64,000 nucleotides of DNA from Epithemia pelagica (GCA_946965045.2 OX337230.1:4216001-4280000), one strand, 5' to 3'. Numbered from the stretch's first letter, positions 11,281 through 23,219 are shown. Notes: generated from the sequence alone by a model not told the origin. Program-made: numbers and translations.

Positions 11281-12794
11281 GAATACTTGAACGACACAAT
11301 GGTGTTCAATGTATAGAGTTTCTTACAGCCAAGATGATACCACTGAAGTAAGAGAGCGATGGGCCAGAAGGAGCATTCTAGTATCATTTGCTACTTTCAC
11401 GAGAAACGACATTCCGAATGTCAGGACGGGTTCCTGGTGTATTTTGTTGTTGTTGCACCACAAAGCACTGTGCTTGTGGAAAACATGAGAAAGGAGTGAG
11501 GCACTGCACGCACAATCTTCTGGTATTCGTAAAATTTCCCCCTGTTGTATTAGTGAATGGTTTTTGGCCGGTACACAACGTGTGGCCGCTCCCAAAATGG
11601 ACCTGTACTGTGTGGTACTGTTCGTGTCGTTGAGGATGGACAGACTCTCTCCTTTGGGAATTCGGTATAGAAATGGCTGCCTGCCTTGCTGGCTGTTACT
11701 TGGTTTTGTGGTTCCAGGAAAACCATTGCTTCCAGGCAGATTTATTAGATTGGCTGGTGGTGCCGGAGGAGGAAATCATGGTACCCCCACTACTAAGACT
11801 ACTGCAACAGTGGTGGAATGATGGATCACAAGCAATCGTAGTCGTGGTCAACGGGTGAGTCGGTGGTTGCTGCTGGGAATTAGATTTGGAGGAGGAGACG
11901 ACTGGGTCTCGTCGTTGTTTGCTTTGCTTGGCTGCTGCAGCGGCTGACTCTTGGAGTAGTCGACGTTCTGTTGGGATGAAAGATAGAATAGAGAATTCCA
12001 CAAAACCAACCAACCAACGAACAAGCAAACGCAAAACATCCATCAAAGTAGTGTGTGAGACTCATTCATTGTATCGTCTTGCTGCTTATTTGTAGAAATA
12101 ATTCTATGTTTGAATGAATCATTGTACTCTCTGCAAGGCCGAATGAATATATGTCAGTATATCGCTTCTCTTACCAAGGCCAAAGTCGTACAAGGGGGCA
12201 ATTGGCGAGTTCGAAGTGACAGCAGCGGCTTGGAGGCACAAGAGAGGCAGTCGAATGGGAGGACGTGGGGATTGGTGGGAAGGATCAACGACTCGAACGC
12301 GGCAGACCGACAGCAAGGAATGGTCGTCGTTGTCGTTGTCAGTGTTGTGATTGTGATAACACGAGGACGCTTGTTTCATGGGTCTTGGTTGTTTCATCAA
12401 TGATTCGTTCGTAAGAGAGAGAGAGAGAGAGGTGGTGAAAAATGAGAGATAGTGTGCGTTTGTCTCTTGTGTTGCGAGGAAAGAGAGAGAGAACAACAAG
12501 AAGCATGTACGCAAAAGCAGCAGAAGCCCTTCCAGCGTTTGTGAGGAGGTTCGAGCGAGTGTGTGGCGGAGTCATCACCTCGCGCGACTGGCACCTCTCT
12601 TTTGTTTGTCGCGACTGATGACGGTCCTGCGCGCGCATGCCAACCGCAACCGCACGTGACTCAAGATCCGGGTATTCTGCTGCTCGCCCCCTCTAAATTA
12701 TACTGGGACACTTTTCTCTGAGCTTTCGCCCCCTCCTGCCCTTGATTTTGGGGATGCCACAAATCTTCTTGTGTTTGGTTCAACCTATTCGACC
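11281..12794. other. Intergenic, 1.5 kb without a supported gene
   Basis: Only short overlapping frames with low-complexity content. It includes a (GA)n run at 12415-12435 and a CACGTG E-box-like hexamer at about 12653 upstream of the dehydrogenase. The last 150 bp are pyrimidine-rich and likely the dehydrogenase promoter/5' UTR. Confidence 0.5.
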
Positions 12795-13631
12795 ATGAGC
12801 TCTCCCTCCGCTGCTGCCGCTGCTGCGGCTACGACCGCCATGTTTTCCGTGGCTGGTAAAAATGTCTTGGTGACGGGAGGATCGCGTGGGATTGGATACA
12901 TGATTGCCAAGGGGTTTTGTGAACAAGGGGCCAATGTCTTGCTGACGAGTCGATCGGAACAAGCTTGTCACGAGGCGGCCACCACTCTCAAGTGTCGTTA
13001 CGTGGTTTCTACCCTGTCCCATCGACAAGGTTGTGAAGCCTTGGCCCAACAGGTGGCGAAATTCTTTGACAATCGACTCGATATTTTGATCAACAATGCC
13101 GGTACCAGTTGGGGCGAACCGCTGGACCGCGAGAGTGGAGCGGCCAATTGGGGCTTTGACAAGGTCTTGGACTTGAATGTCAAGAGTATTTTTTACTTGA
13201 CCCGCGCCTGTTTGCCGTATTTGGAACAGGCTGCCACGGCCGATCATCCAGCGCGAATCATTAATGTCGGCAGTGTGGCCGGTCTCACACCGCAAGATGC
13301 TCCCACTCATGCCTACGATGCCTCCAAGGCAGCCGTCCATCAATTGACACGCAAATTGGCGGCCGATTTCGCCCCCAAGTCCATTACCGTCAATGCCGTG
13401 GCACCGGGCTTTGTGCCCAGTCGCATGAGTGCTGGATTGGCCACGTGGGGAGCCGACGAACAAGCCTTGACAGCCAGTGTTCCATTGAAGCGCATGGGCA
13501 AGGATACCGACATGGCGGGAGCCTGTGTGTACTTGTCCAGTGCCGCTGGATCGTGGGTCACAGGCACTGTCTTGGTGGTCGATGGAGGAGCCGTAGGAGC
13601 TCAACAATTGTCCTTTACGTCCCATTTGTAA
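12795..13631 (+). CDS. Short-chain dehydrogenase/reductase (278 aa)
   Basis: A single-exon classical SDR. The Rossmann glycine motif TGGSRGIG is at residues 27-34, NNAG follows after LDIL, and the catalytic YDASK is Y174-K178, with the Ser in NVGSVAG. The C-terminal WVTGTVLVVDGGAVG is the usual substrate-loop/terminal strand region. Length is normal for a classical SDR. The presence of an SRS rather than an acidic residue after the second strand suggests NADP(H) preference (family knowledge). It resembles 3-oxoacyl-reductase/RhlG-type enzymes, but the substrate cannot be named. The start is ATG 12795; an Ala-rich leader (SPSAAAAAAATTA) precedes the domain, which could be a weak targeting sequence. 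There is no intron. Confidence 0.88.
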   Translation: MSSPSAAAAAAATTAMFSVAGKNVLVTGGSRGIGYMIAKGFCEQGANVLLTSRSEQACHEAATTLKCRYVVSTLSHRQGCEALAQQVAKFFDNRLDILINNAGTSWGEPLDRESGAANWGFDKVLDLNVKSIFYLTRACLPYLEQAATADHPARIINVGSVAGLTPQDAPTHAYDASKAAVHQLTRKLAADFAPKSITVNAVAPGFVPSRMSAGLATWGADEQALTASVPLKRMGKDTDMAGACVYLSSAAGSWVTGTVLVVDGGAVGAQQLSFTSHL

Positions 13632-14133
13632 ACCAACCAAAAACAAGACACGAACAAGAAGAAGAAGAACAAAGCTATTCACACAAACTAGAAGTGAGTT
13701 GTGGTCTCGATCTATTAGGAAGCGGAATGATCCGATTCAATGTGAACCAATCGAGGATAAGGCACATCTATCGCTATAGTAGCTTCTTTTTTGGAGGGGA
13801 CGAATGAGACGCCCAAAAAAGAAGAAGAAACGAACAGCACACACACCGTGCCGAACGAACGAACTTCCCACCCACACCCAATCGAGCGTGCGAATGACAA
13901 GAGAACCCATGCGACTGGAAGGATAGTTGTCGTAATAGAAAGAGTATTAAACTAGCGTTGAAACGGATTTGTCCTGGAACACCACCCAATCGAAAACAAA
14001 CCCACACTCTAGATAGTCCGAGAGAGAGGGAGAGTTGTGGCTCTCTCTCACAGTTTGTATAGTAATTCTTTCCCTTTTTGTGGTGGAACACTTGTGTGTG
14101 TCGTCGGTTCCTTCCTTCCGTTCGGTATTCGTT
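13632..14133. other. Convergent intergenic region
   Basis: 3' flanks of the dehydrogenase (+) and of the acidic membrane protein (-). No gene or strong structure seen apart from a short (GA)n tract near 14020. Confidence 0.5.
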
Positions 14134-16263
14134 CTATTCGGGCGGCCGTCCTTGTCGTCGTTTGGTGTGGCGGTTGGGATGCGGTTCGTCGTATTTCCGA
14201 TCGGGTCGTCGGAGCAGTCTCCGTTGTTCTTGTTCTTGTTGTGAACTACTACTACTACTACTATTACGAGTAGGATTCCTGCTTGGATTGTGAGACGGTG
14301 ACGTCCTTCTCGTTGTGGTGGCATAGAGGAGTGTGGCCACGCCTCCCGTTCCCAACACGAGGGTGGGCCACAGGGGCCAAACTGTGCCGTCGGACCGTCC
14401 TCCTCCCAACAACCGCAGCCACAAGGAGGAGGATCGCGCCATGAGATTCGACACCATGGATTGGACCATGCCTCCCGGTATTACTCCTACCAGTCCATTG
14501 GAAACGGCCCAATAACTGGCCAGTCCCAGACTGCTGGCGGTCAGGGCCCATCGAGCACTGGTTCCGACGGCGGAACTGGCCGCTTGTCGCGTCGTCCGGG
14601 ACATCCAATTCAGGGCCGATGTCGTAAAGGGACGCGTCACGCGTCGAAATTGCGCCCACATGGTGGCAATGGCGGCTTCCACAATAATACGGGTCGCATC
14701 CTCGTCCGACAAGAGACTGTCAAATTCGTCGTCGTCGTCATCGTCATCCAGTGCCTGCAAGGGATCCTCCTCCTCATCGTCGTCGTCAATTTCTTCTTCC
14801 TCTTCTTCAATGGCACTGACAATGGCCGAATGATCGGCCGCCATGGACGTGGATTGCGGGGGCAATCCCAATCCTCGCGCCATGGACTGCGCCTGTTCCT
14901 GGGACAATCCCCCCGTCAAATCATTGGCACCAACATCCAATCCCAAATCACTCGCCGCGGATGATTCTTCGTCGAGATCGAGACGGCGACCACCGTGGGG
15001 ATGCAAGGCGGCCGTCAACCTCGCCGATGGCAAGGCTCGATCCAAGATGCGACGATGATGTTCCTCTTCTTCTTCTTGTTCTTCATGATGCTGTACCGAA
15101 TGGATCCAGGAGGAGGTTTCCTCGGGATGCTGTGCCAGTCGCCTCGCATTGTTGTGGTGGTGACCACCTTGTTCCAATTGTTGTTGTTGTTGATAGCGTT
15201 CGCGTCCGAGCAACAAACTCATGAATTGGGGACCGAGAAATTGTCCCATACCGGGTCGTTCCAAGACTTGTCGATGCCGGCGGGGTAAGCGTCGAATAAA
15301 GGCCGTTCGTTGGTCGGGTGTCAAACCGGGCAAAAAGTACAAGACCAGGTACCGATGCAAACTGCCCGAATTGGACTCACTGGAGTGGTGCAAAGTGGAC
15401 ATGAAAAAGTCGTGCAAGGATTCTTGCGTCAAGAGTTGAACAAGTCGGTCCGGCAACAATTCGCCAAAGCCCCGATACCGGGCATAATGATAAAATTCCG
15501 ACACGGCATAGCGTTGCACGTGTTGCATGGTCAGGGCCGACGTGGCCGTGGCCGCCACCAAGGCACAAAAGGCCGTATAGGGCAAGATTATATACAAAAA
15601 GACTGTCACGGACAGCAACCAGGCGGCCACCAGCCGGGTAATGCGTTGTCTCAAGTCTCGTTCGTGGTCTTCGTATTCTTGTTGCGTCAAGGTAGCTGAA
15701 TTGTTGTAGTGGTTGACATGGTGGTTGGAACCATTGTACTGCGCCTGTGCCGTCAAGGACGAAAGCAATTGAGTGTTCAACATGGTCAAGGGACCGTACT
15801 GATTGTTATTGTTGTTGGCGGAAGCAGACGGAGGTGCCACCTTGTGCACCGGTGGCGACGTCATGCCCAAGGAGGAATGATGCGGATAGTGGGACGTATC
15901 GGGAAATCGAATGATTGGCGTCATCATGGAAGATGACATGCCCGATTGAACGGATTCATCCGTGCAATAGGTTCGTGCTTCGCGACTCGTATTCAAGGGA
16001 ATCCGCATATCGTGAGGTTCATCCTCATGTTCGTCATGGTGTTCCTCCTCATGGTCATCATGTTCGTCATCATCATCCTCGTGACTGTCGTTGCCAGTGC
16101 GGGGACGAACCACGACTTCTCGTGCCGGTGGTTTCCGATCGTCTTCCTCTTCCTCATCATCTAATAATACACGGTCGTTGCTATCCACATCGTCTCCCTC
16201 ATCCTCGTCATTGTCGTCGTCCTTCGAAGGCGGTCTCTTGGTGTTGGGGTCTGCCGGTTTCAT
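14134..16263 (-). CDS. Large acidic membrane protein of unknown function (709 aa)
   Basis: Single exon, ATG 16263 to TGA at the left end. I do not recognise a family. The N-terminal about 100 residues are strongly acidic (runs of D/E with H). A long hydrophobic segment follows the QRITRL motif (about residues 210-245), with a possible further helix at LHRYLVLYFLPGL. The middle is His/Glu-rich with a poly-Asp/Glu block, and a C-terminal hydrophobic stretch (PLWPTLVLGTGGVATLLYA) precedes a Ser-rich, basic tail. This pattern suggests an integral membrane protein with acidic cytosolic or lumenal arms. Codon-level repeats (GAT/GAC/GAA runs) are common, so the length may vary between strains. Diatom-specific by appearance. 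Confidence 0.75.
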   Translation of the reverse strand: MKPADPNTKRPPSKDDDNDEDEGDDVDSNDRVLLDDEEEEDDRKPPAREVVVRPRTGNDSHEDDDDEHDDHEEEHHDEHEDEPHDMRIPLNTSREARTYCTDESVQSGMSSSMMTPIIRFPDTSHYPHHSSLGMTSPPVHKVAPPSASANNNNNQYGPLTMLNTQLLSSLTAQAQYNGSNHHVNHYNNSATLTQQEYEDHERDLRQRITRLVAAWLLSVTVFLYIILPYTAFCALVAATATSALTMQHVQRYAVSEFYHYARYRGFGELLPDRLVQLLTQESLHDFFMSTLHHSSESNSGSLHRYLVLYFLPGLTPDQRTAFIRRLPRRHRQVLERPGMGQFLGPQFMSLLLGRERYQQQQQLEQGGHHHNNARRLAQHPEETSSWIHSVQHHEEQEEEEEHHRRILDRALPSARLTAALHPHGGRRLDLDEESSAASDLGLDVGANDLTGGLSQEQAQSMARGLGLPPQSTSMAADHSAIVSAIEEEEEEIDDDDEEEDPLQALDDDDDDDEFDSLLSDEDATRIIVEAAIATMWAQFRRVTRPFTTSALNWMSRTTRQAASSAVGTSARWALTASSLGLASYWAVSNGLVGVIPGGMVQSMVSNLMARSSSLWLRLLGGGRSDGTVWPLWPTLVLGTGGVATLLYATTTRRTSPSHNPSRNPTRNSSSSSSSQQEQEQRRLLRRPDRKYDEPHPNRHTKRRQGRPPE

Positions 16264-16684
16264 GGTGCTTTGTTGGAGTGACGCGTTGTGTGTGTGTGTG
16301 TGTGCGACGTTTGGAAGGTTTTGGTTGTGGAGAGACAGCCCCTGGAACCACTCTACTACTACTGCTTCAACTCGAAAGGACTTTGGATGCTACGACAAGA
16401 AACATTCCATGAGGACTATGGTAGAAGAGAGGAGGGAGGAGAGCACACTGCGAGACAGCGACTTGAGACTTTTGAGACCTGCGGGTTGTGCCTCGGCGCA
16501 CATTCGCTGCCAAATCAACGGGGGGCGGGGGTGAGTGAGTGAGTGCGAGCGAGCGAACCAAAAAAAGGTGGTTCGTGTGTTCTTCGCCCGTCCTCCAAGA
16601 CTCAGGAGTCGGTTTCGCCGCGGGACTCACGCGGTGGTGAACGACGACGCCATTTCACCATCAACCTTTTCATCTCTATCGACC
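16264..16684. promoter_or_regulatory. Divergent promoter region, outer edge of the left duplication arm
   Basis: The 421 bp between the membrane-protein start (-) and the UBA-like gene start (+) have a (TG)n tract at 16288-16305. Similarity to the right arm stops about at the UBA-like start codon, so this promoter is not shared with the second copy of that gene. Confidence 0.55.
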
Positions 16685-17151
16685 ATGGTGGTGATGGCTT
16701 CGGACGATCTCCCCTATCCCAATTTGGTGACATGTCGGGTGGTACTCCAAGGGAGTACGAAGGGCATGGACAAGCCACCGGTCCGATTGACACCCGACTG
16801 TCTGCAAGCGGCCGAAACGTTGCGATTGCGACCCGTCTATGATTTTGAACTGGGTAAGGAAAGCACAACCATTCTCCATGGTTCTGGATGATGATCGATT
16901 CGTGGTCTGACCCTTGTCATTCATTTTGGCGTGTGGCGTTAGAAAAACGAGTCTTGGCGCAGGATGAACTGCGACGATCGAGTAATACGAGTAGTAGCAG
17001 CAACAATCCATATGATGCCGAGGAACTCAAAAAGGCGGTCTTGGCCAAAATGAAATCTGTCACCAAGGCGCAAGAAGAAATTTGTGTGGCCTTGTTGGAA
17101 GATCACAAGTACGATTTGAAAACCTCGATTGAAGCCTTTTATGCGTCCTAA
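16685..17151 (+). CDS. Small UBA-like protein, left copy (125 aa, two exons)
   Basis: Exons 16685-16853 and 16943-17151 join in phase 1 (donor gtaagg, acceptor gttag), giving ...YDFELEKRVLAQ. The N-terminal half (PYPNLVTCRVVLQG...TPDCLQAAETLRLRP) is of unknown fold. The C-terminal about 45 residues (AEELKKAVLAKMKSVTKAQE...CVALLEDHKYDLKTSIEAFY) resemble a UBA/CUE-like three-helix bundle, so ubiquitin or polypeptide binding is possible (inference). A second copy with the same intron position lies at 34962-35460 in inverted orientation. Both copies are open; this one has one extra Val after the initiator Met. Start chosen at the first ATG, which is where arm similarity begins. Confidence 0.8.
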
Positions 17152-17398
17152 ACATATGCCGAATATGGGGATGCAGATGGTTCAAATGCCGCACACAACA
17201 ACAACAACCACGGGAACATTGTACTATTACAGCAAATATTCGTGCAATTGTCATGTATAGTAACAAATGATAGAGAAACAAGGACAACAACAGTACAGCA
17301 TCTTGAGAAGCATGCCTTGTTTGGCAGTAGGAGGAGCCGGTACAAGACGATATGGTCCAACCTCTCTATATTAGCTATTGGAGAATACTCTGGAATGG

Positions 17399-18678
17399 CT
17401 ACGCGACCTTGTACTTATCCTCTCCATGATTCACATTATCGTCATTCCGGTCCACCTCGTCGGGCTCCAGCTGCGAATCCACAGACTTCTCCTTGGTCTC
17501 GGTGGTGGTAGCTGCACTGGTCGGCTCCTCCTCCTCCTCCTCGGACGAAACAATCTCGATAGACTTTGTAGACTCTTCCATGGTCTCGGTACTGGTAACC
17601 TTAGCTCCACTGGTCACCTCCTCCTTCGACGAAACAATCTCGATGGACGATACTAAAAAGTCAATTGATTGAGATTTGCCCAAGCGATAGGCATAGCCAA
17701 AGAATACACAGCAACAGATCAGCCAGATACCAGCGCAAACACCCATGTCCGTGTTGTTATCCCAGATGCACCTCGCCATATATGACACGGCCTCATTGAG
17801 GCCAATGTAAAATACTGCCAAGAGCAGTTTGTGGGTCCATGAGACAATGTAATAGAGGTTCCCATTCGATGGTCGATGATCGTCCTCGTGGTCTCCCATG
17901 ATCCGAAAATAAAACTTTCGAACATGTATCGCGATTCACGTAAACTCGATCACGGACAAGTTTTTTCCGCGTGTTGCCACAAAGAACGCCGTCGAGAGGA
18001 CTGCCAACCATGGCGATATCACTGATACAATGCGAGCGCCGTCCAGAGCACCCCAGCAATCCATATTCAAAATGTTTCCCACAAAGGATGCTTGACTCGC
18101 CGCAATGAGAACCAGAGAGTTTTGTGCGCGACCAATCGCCACCAGGAGTATGGCCGCCAGTGTTCCGAGGATCGGACCGCCCGCGGCAATCATGGCTTCA
18201 TCAAAAAGACTTGAACTGAACGTGTTGGGTCTAACAAAGGCCCCCAAAGAAGGGGACAAAAATGATGGGGTAGAATTCCACACCCAGCATCACCATCACA
18301 ATGGCGTGCCCGACTTCGTGAACCATGACGGCGACAAAGTAGTAGAACACAAAGTCTCGTCCCATCTGATTCTCTATGTTGCGGCTTTCGACTTCTGATT
18401 TTTGCCAGGCGGAGCAGCCTTACCCAGTTCAGAACAGTCGCAACAAAATCGTTGAAATAAGAAGGCTTTTTGTTACCATCCCCATCTTCTGACGACACAA
18501 CGCGGATATTCTCGGATGGGCGACTAGCTTCGTTGTTTGTTTTGTCGTTTTCAAGGGTCGTGTCGTCGTTGGACAAACGCGTTGTTGTCTCCTTTGATTC
18601 AACTTCTTCTTTGGCCACTGGTTCTTTGTCCGCCCAGCCGCGCAACAGCGTAGTAGTACTGGTCGTTGTCGCTTCCAT
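17399..18678 (-). pseudogene. M50-type membrane metalloprotease, left copy, broken
   Basis: Aligns with the intact gene at 33386-34627. The start ATG 18678 and the N-terminal region are preserved (MEATTTSTTTLLRGWADKEP). After VATVLNWVRLLRLA a deletion of about 60 bp removes the first membrane helix and shifts the frame, so the HEVGH-coding DNA is read out of frame. A second frame (18283-17936) covers FDEAMIAAGGPILGTL and GALDGARIVSV and then ends in TGA after EFT, where the intact copy reads EFTRLS. The last part (17899-17399) continues in another frame to the acidic tail. At least two frame breaks plus a premature stop make it non-functional. Confidence 0.88.
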
Positions 18679-20118
18679 CCTTGACAAAACTCTTAGAGAG
18701 GCTCGTAAAAAAGCAGTTGATCCGAAAACCAAGACGTTTTGGTTCGGCTTCGTTTGTATGGCAAAGCATATCCAATCAACATGTGAATGCGGAACAAACT
18801 TTAATCAAGCCAAATACTCGGAACACCGGTCCATATTTTGCAGATCCACGAGTTACTCATGTTTTTTGTGTTTCCAGTCGCGCGACTTCCCACTCGCTCA
18901 AACGTACGCACAAACGCTGGAATGGATGGCGACTGCGGATCATGTTCGTGTCATCTCTTGTCTCTTGAATTCTTGTTATGGTTGCTGTTCGTTCCCTCGT
19001 TGCAATCAACACCACTGGGATGCTCTATACTGCTTTCCTGCCGCTTCATTATTCCATTGACATGGTTCGAGTAAGGTGGGAGTAGAGAGAAACTAACCAG
19101 AACAATACGACAGCAGCAATATCAATATCATCAAATCCATGGTGACCAGGGCGAACACCCAATTGTGATTGTCTCTATCGAGTCGAATTACTCCACCACT
19201 ATAGTGAGGCGCTCACTAATTGGTCGGCTTGGTCCAACGATTGGTTTTTTTGGATTTCTCGCAAAGGAGCGTTCGTATGGAGTGGTCCACATGACAACGA
19301 ATCTTGAATGTAGGCATATAATATACTGTCCAAAGTCAAACGCCAATGGACCCGCGACGAATCGCATACACGGAAACATTCTCCATTGGTCTGTTTTTAG
19401 CAGCACCACCGGAACGTTTCGCCCGCATTGGTCCGTCCACAATCTGGAACACTGTATCTATGGAACTAACCCTCGACAGGATCACGTTCGTTTGTAGTTC
19501 TTTCCATGTGTGCACGCGACAAATCATGATCCCAAAGCACACTATGTCCAACGAACGGACATAACCGATAGTCAGAATCATGTTGGGAAAAAGCCTATGG
19601 GTCCAGATATGCAGCACACACACCCTCACAACATGTTAGGCATTCTCACGTACCGTGTTGTCACCAAATAAAATCTGGACAAACTTCACACACGGAAACC
19701 AAACGTCCGGATGGACTCCAAACTGCGAGTCAGATTTGAGAAAAGACCACAATGGTAGACAAGGACGACACACGCCCGGTTGATGCATTTTGTTATAGGC
19801 CAAGAAGTATCAAAGGCGTTGGCAGGCACTGCTCACTTTACTCCAAAGACACATCACATGGAGGGTGTAGGATCCTGGTACCTCCAACCCCAACGTTGAT
19901 GATGCAACGTCCATCCGAATTGCAATGTCATTGGCCAGATATTACAATGTCCACCTGTTTCCTGTAGTCCGTCGTAGTGCCAGTGCCAGAGGCCTTTCCT
20001 AGCGATTCCAGTGGCCCACACATGGCTGGCGGGAGAGATGGTCCTCTCGTGTCTTGTAGAAGCAAGACAAATATATAGAGTAGTGGTGCAGACCGTTGCC
20101 GCAGCACAGCGTCTCTCT
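18679..20118. other. Conserved non-coding stretch of the left arm
   Basis: 1.4 kb between the protease pseudogene and the kinase 3' end. It is alignable in reverse complement to 31957-33385, yet the frames that look open in one arm are broken or shifted in the other, so I see no conserved protein. It presumably holds the protease promoter (right part of the mirror) and kinase 3' UTR. Confidence 0.6.
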
Positions 20119-23100
20119 TCATCCTTCCTCCCAGTCCCAAAGACTCACGCCGTTCATGGCCATGCCAGCCGCAAAAATACCCACTCCCAACAACATGTTG
20201 GCATACAAATACGGAGATTGTCCTCCTGCTTGTTGGCGTGGTGGTTGTTTGGGAAGAAGCATGGCCGTACCTTCCATAGTATTAGGCTGCTGCTGGTGAT
20301 GATGATGATGATGACTGCCGCTATTCGTACTGTTGTGACTGTGATGGGAATGACTGGAAATGTGCAAACTGACCGACAGTCCTTGTCCTTGTTGTTCATG
20401 TTCGTGTGGCAGGGATCGACTTGTGGTTTCGGTTGTGGTTTCGGTCGTGGTGGCACTCGGAGGACGTTGATGATGATGATGTCCCTTCATGAGTCGTTTG
20501 AAATCGTCAAAGTCAATCCGTCCGAGATTGGATTCGACTTGGGTCAAACTTTCGAGCCAGACCTTTTCCAAATTGTCGGCATCGACCGAGTGTCCCAACA
20601 TGTCTCGCAAATCTTGCAAGGTAATATACCCCTTGCGTTGCATATCCATGCGATCAAAGGCCAATTGCAAATTGCGATCGTCAATCTTGGCTTGAGATAA
20701 GACGGTGGACAGAAATTCCCGCCAACCAATCGTGCCTCCCCCATCCTCTTGTCGTCGAGGTTTGCCGGCCGCCATGGATTCCAACATGGAATGAATGTCC
20801 TGTTCCGTCAAGAGGGGTCCGAGGGCACCCGTTTCGGCGTATTGGAGTAGCAAGCCCTTCATGGCGTGGAGGGAAATTTCGCCCTTGCCTTCGGTATCCA
20901 TGGTTTCAAACTGGGTCCGCAATTCCACCAATTGTTCTGGTTGCAAGGTAAAACTCAAGACTTTGGACAAGAGTTTTTGCATATCCGATTGTTCCTTAAA
21001 GGCCATGAGGGCTGAAATGGTTTTGGGATGAATCGTCGTCGTATTATTGTTGCTGTTCGTGTGTCGGTCCTTTTTTCTGCCCCAGACTTGAATCCAGGCA
21101 TCGCGTTGACATTCCTTGGCCGTGGGCCGTAAGAGTGGATTGGGATTCAAGAGTCGTTGGACAAAGGCAATGGCTTGGGGACTCACACCATGCCACAATT
21201 CGGCGGGTGCAAAATGGAGTTGGGCCCGTTCAATGTTGCGCTTGACCAAGAGGGGATGTTCGCCGTCCAATCCACCAAAGGGGGTTTCCCCCGACAAGAG
21301 CAAGTAGGTAATGACGCCCAGGGCCCAAATATCGCCCTTTTCATCGTACTGGCCGCGAATCACTTCGGGTGCCACAGTATAGGGCGTTCCGACCTTTTCG
21401 TGATGCAATTGTCCCAAACAAAAGTGTTTGGACAAGCCAAAATCAATCATGCGCAATTCACTGGCCGGGTCGGGGGTGGAAAACAAGAAATTTTCCAATT
21501 TCAAATCGCGATGAATAATGCCCTTGGAATGCAAATAGCGCACGGCCGACAACATTTGTTTGACGAGTTTGGCACATTCATGTTCGGTATAATGAAACTC
21601 GGGTTGTTCATCGAGTCGATCAAACAAGTCGCCGCCCAAACACAATTCTTGCACAATATAAATATAATGATTGCTTTCGTAGACTTCTTCAATGCGGACA
21701 ATATTGGGATGATCGAGTTGACACATGATGTAAATTTCATTCCGCAATTGTTTCAAGCCGAGCGTGGATCCAATCTGCCGCAAATCCAAAATTTTGACGG
21801 CATACTTGACCAAGGTGGCCTTGTGCGTCACGAGTCGGACCACACCCGATACGCCCGAACCCAAAATCAACCCATCCGAAACACCATCGTACACATCTTC
21901 AATCGGACGACCAAAAGATGGCTGTCATAATAGTTGGAGAGAGAGAGAGAGTATCATGATAATAATAGATAGAGTCGTAAGATTGAACGAGTAATACAGA
22001 ACCAGAATACACACACAAAACAAGAACATACACAAAACGACAAACAGAGGAACGGTGTCAGATGTCAAGCTCCTTCACTGCCGACCGGCATTGTAAAGAT
22101 GTTCTCCTCTTCCATATGGGTTCGTACCTCAATGCGCACAACGGTTTGGGACAAGTGTCCATCGGCTACCATTTCTTGTCGCAAACTGGACAAGGCCAAG
22201 ACATTGCTGGCCGAGGGCACGCGATTCATGCCTGTTGTCGTCGTGGTGGAAGTGTTGACATGGCTATTATGTCGGGAACTGCGAGGCGTCGGTGTCGTGA
22301 CGGCCGACGAACAGGACAAGGAGCGATCCAAGGGCCAGGGTCGTCGTCGGTTGCGGGATCCATCCAAGGAGGAGGCCCCCGACGAATATCCGGGACGCAA
22401 GGCCCAGCGCGATCGTTTCATGGCTCTCATCCACAAATTGTTGTTGTTGTTGTTGTTGGTATTGTGGTTGTTTGGATTGTTGTGATTGTTGTTCAAGAGT
22501 GGATCGGTAGCTCCTTGTTCTGGTTGTTCTACTTCTTCGGGAGTTGTGGAAGTTTGCACTTCAATCAAGGCCGATCGCAATCGAGGAGGGACATCGTAGT
22601 ATTGTCCGGTCGATCGTCGGCGGTGATGAGGATGATGATTGCCCGAAGTCCCTCCCCAACTCGATTGCGTCGTCAAGGTACTCACGTCTGTAGCAGCAGG
22701 TAGTATAGCATTATGAGAGAACGAACGAAATGGACCAGGAACGAATGCCGAAATGAGAGAGGCCTATACCCAAAATATAATACCAATCGAGTCTTTTTTG
22801 GCACGTACCCGTGGGCGAATTTTTGCGAGAGCCCACAATCACGGCAGCCGCTGCTTTGCAATTCATGCATCCCAGGGTGCATCCCATGGTGCTGTTCTGG
22901 TTTTTGCTATTGTTGTTGTTTCGTTGTTCTATATGGTTGTGTGGAGATACACCTCAACACAGCGAGGAGGAGGAGAAACCTCGAACCCCCAACCAAAAAG
23001 TTCCGATTGTCGAGAAAGCACCACACCAGACAATGAGACAGAGAGAAGGAAAAAGGAAAACGAGAATTCTGATTTGAGGTGTACAAGCGCAAGCACCACC

Positions 23101-23219
23101 CACACAACATACATTCATCGGGACCACGTACCACCGTCTGGCGTAGTGTCTTTTGGCGTGTCTTTTGCGGTGGAGTCATGTCTTTGAAATCCCGGTGCGA
23201 CATGGATGCGGCTGTCCAT
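20119..23219 (-). CDS. CDPK-like EF-hand protein kinase with C-terminal membrane helix (816 aa, three exons)
   Basis: Exons 23219-23132, 22687-22128 and 21921-20119 splice in frame (donors gtacgt and gtacga, acceptors ctacag and gacag), giving 817 codons with the stop. The second join reads ...QTVVRIE-PSFGRPIEDVYDG. Residues 1-215 are low complexity (Asn/Thr/Arg-rich). The kinase domain has GSGVSG (237-242), AVK with Lys259, HRDLKLEN with Asp355, DFG and TVAPEVIRG. EF-hand-like loops follow (DTEGKGEISLHA, DMQRKGYITLQD and weaker ones), typical of calcium-dependent kinases. The C-terminus, after a Ser/His-rich linker, is a single hydrophobic segment (ANMLLGVGIFAAGMAMNGVS), suggesting a tail anchor (inference). 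It shares a 630-bp divergent promoter with the transporter at 23850. A truncated inverted copy is at 30182-31956. Confidence 0.88.

Larger units (their letters stand above)
16685..21930. repeat. Inverted segmental duplication, left arm (about 5.3 kb)
   Basis: The arm carries UBA-like gene (+), M50 protease pseudogene (-), a 1.4-kb conserved non-coding stretch and kinase exon 3 (-). The reverse complement of 30165-35460 has the same content in mirror order with clear nucleotide similarity throughout, including the non-coding part. The outer break falls at the UBA-like start codon and the inner break inside kinase intron 2, just upstream of the acceptor. Arm lengths differ by only about 50 bp. 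End points are good to roughly 20 bp by eye. Confidence 0.9.

Noticed and set aside
12780-13682. 300-aa frame antisense to the dehydrogenase
   Set aside because: Mirror frame created by codon bias of the real SDR gene; no motif.
21157-21930. 257-aa frame antisense to the kinase
   Set aside because: Shadow of the kinase coding strand; the same shadow appears in the right arm only because the DNA is duplicated.
22065-22685. Stand-alone 206-aa gene
   Set aside because: It starts at GTG, has a splice donor (gaggtacga) near its end and joins in frame to the kinase at 21921; it is kinase exon 2 plus intron read-through.
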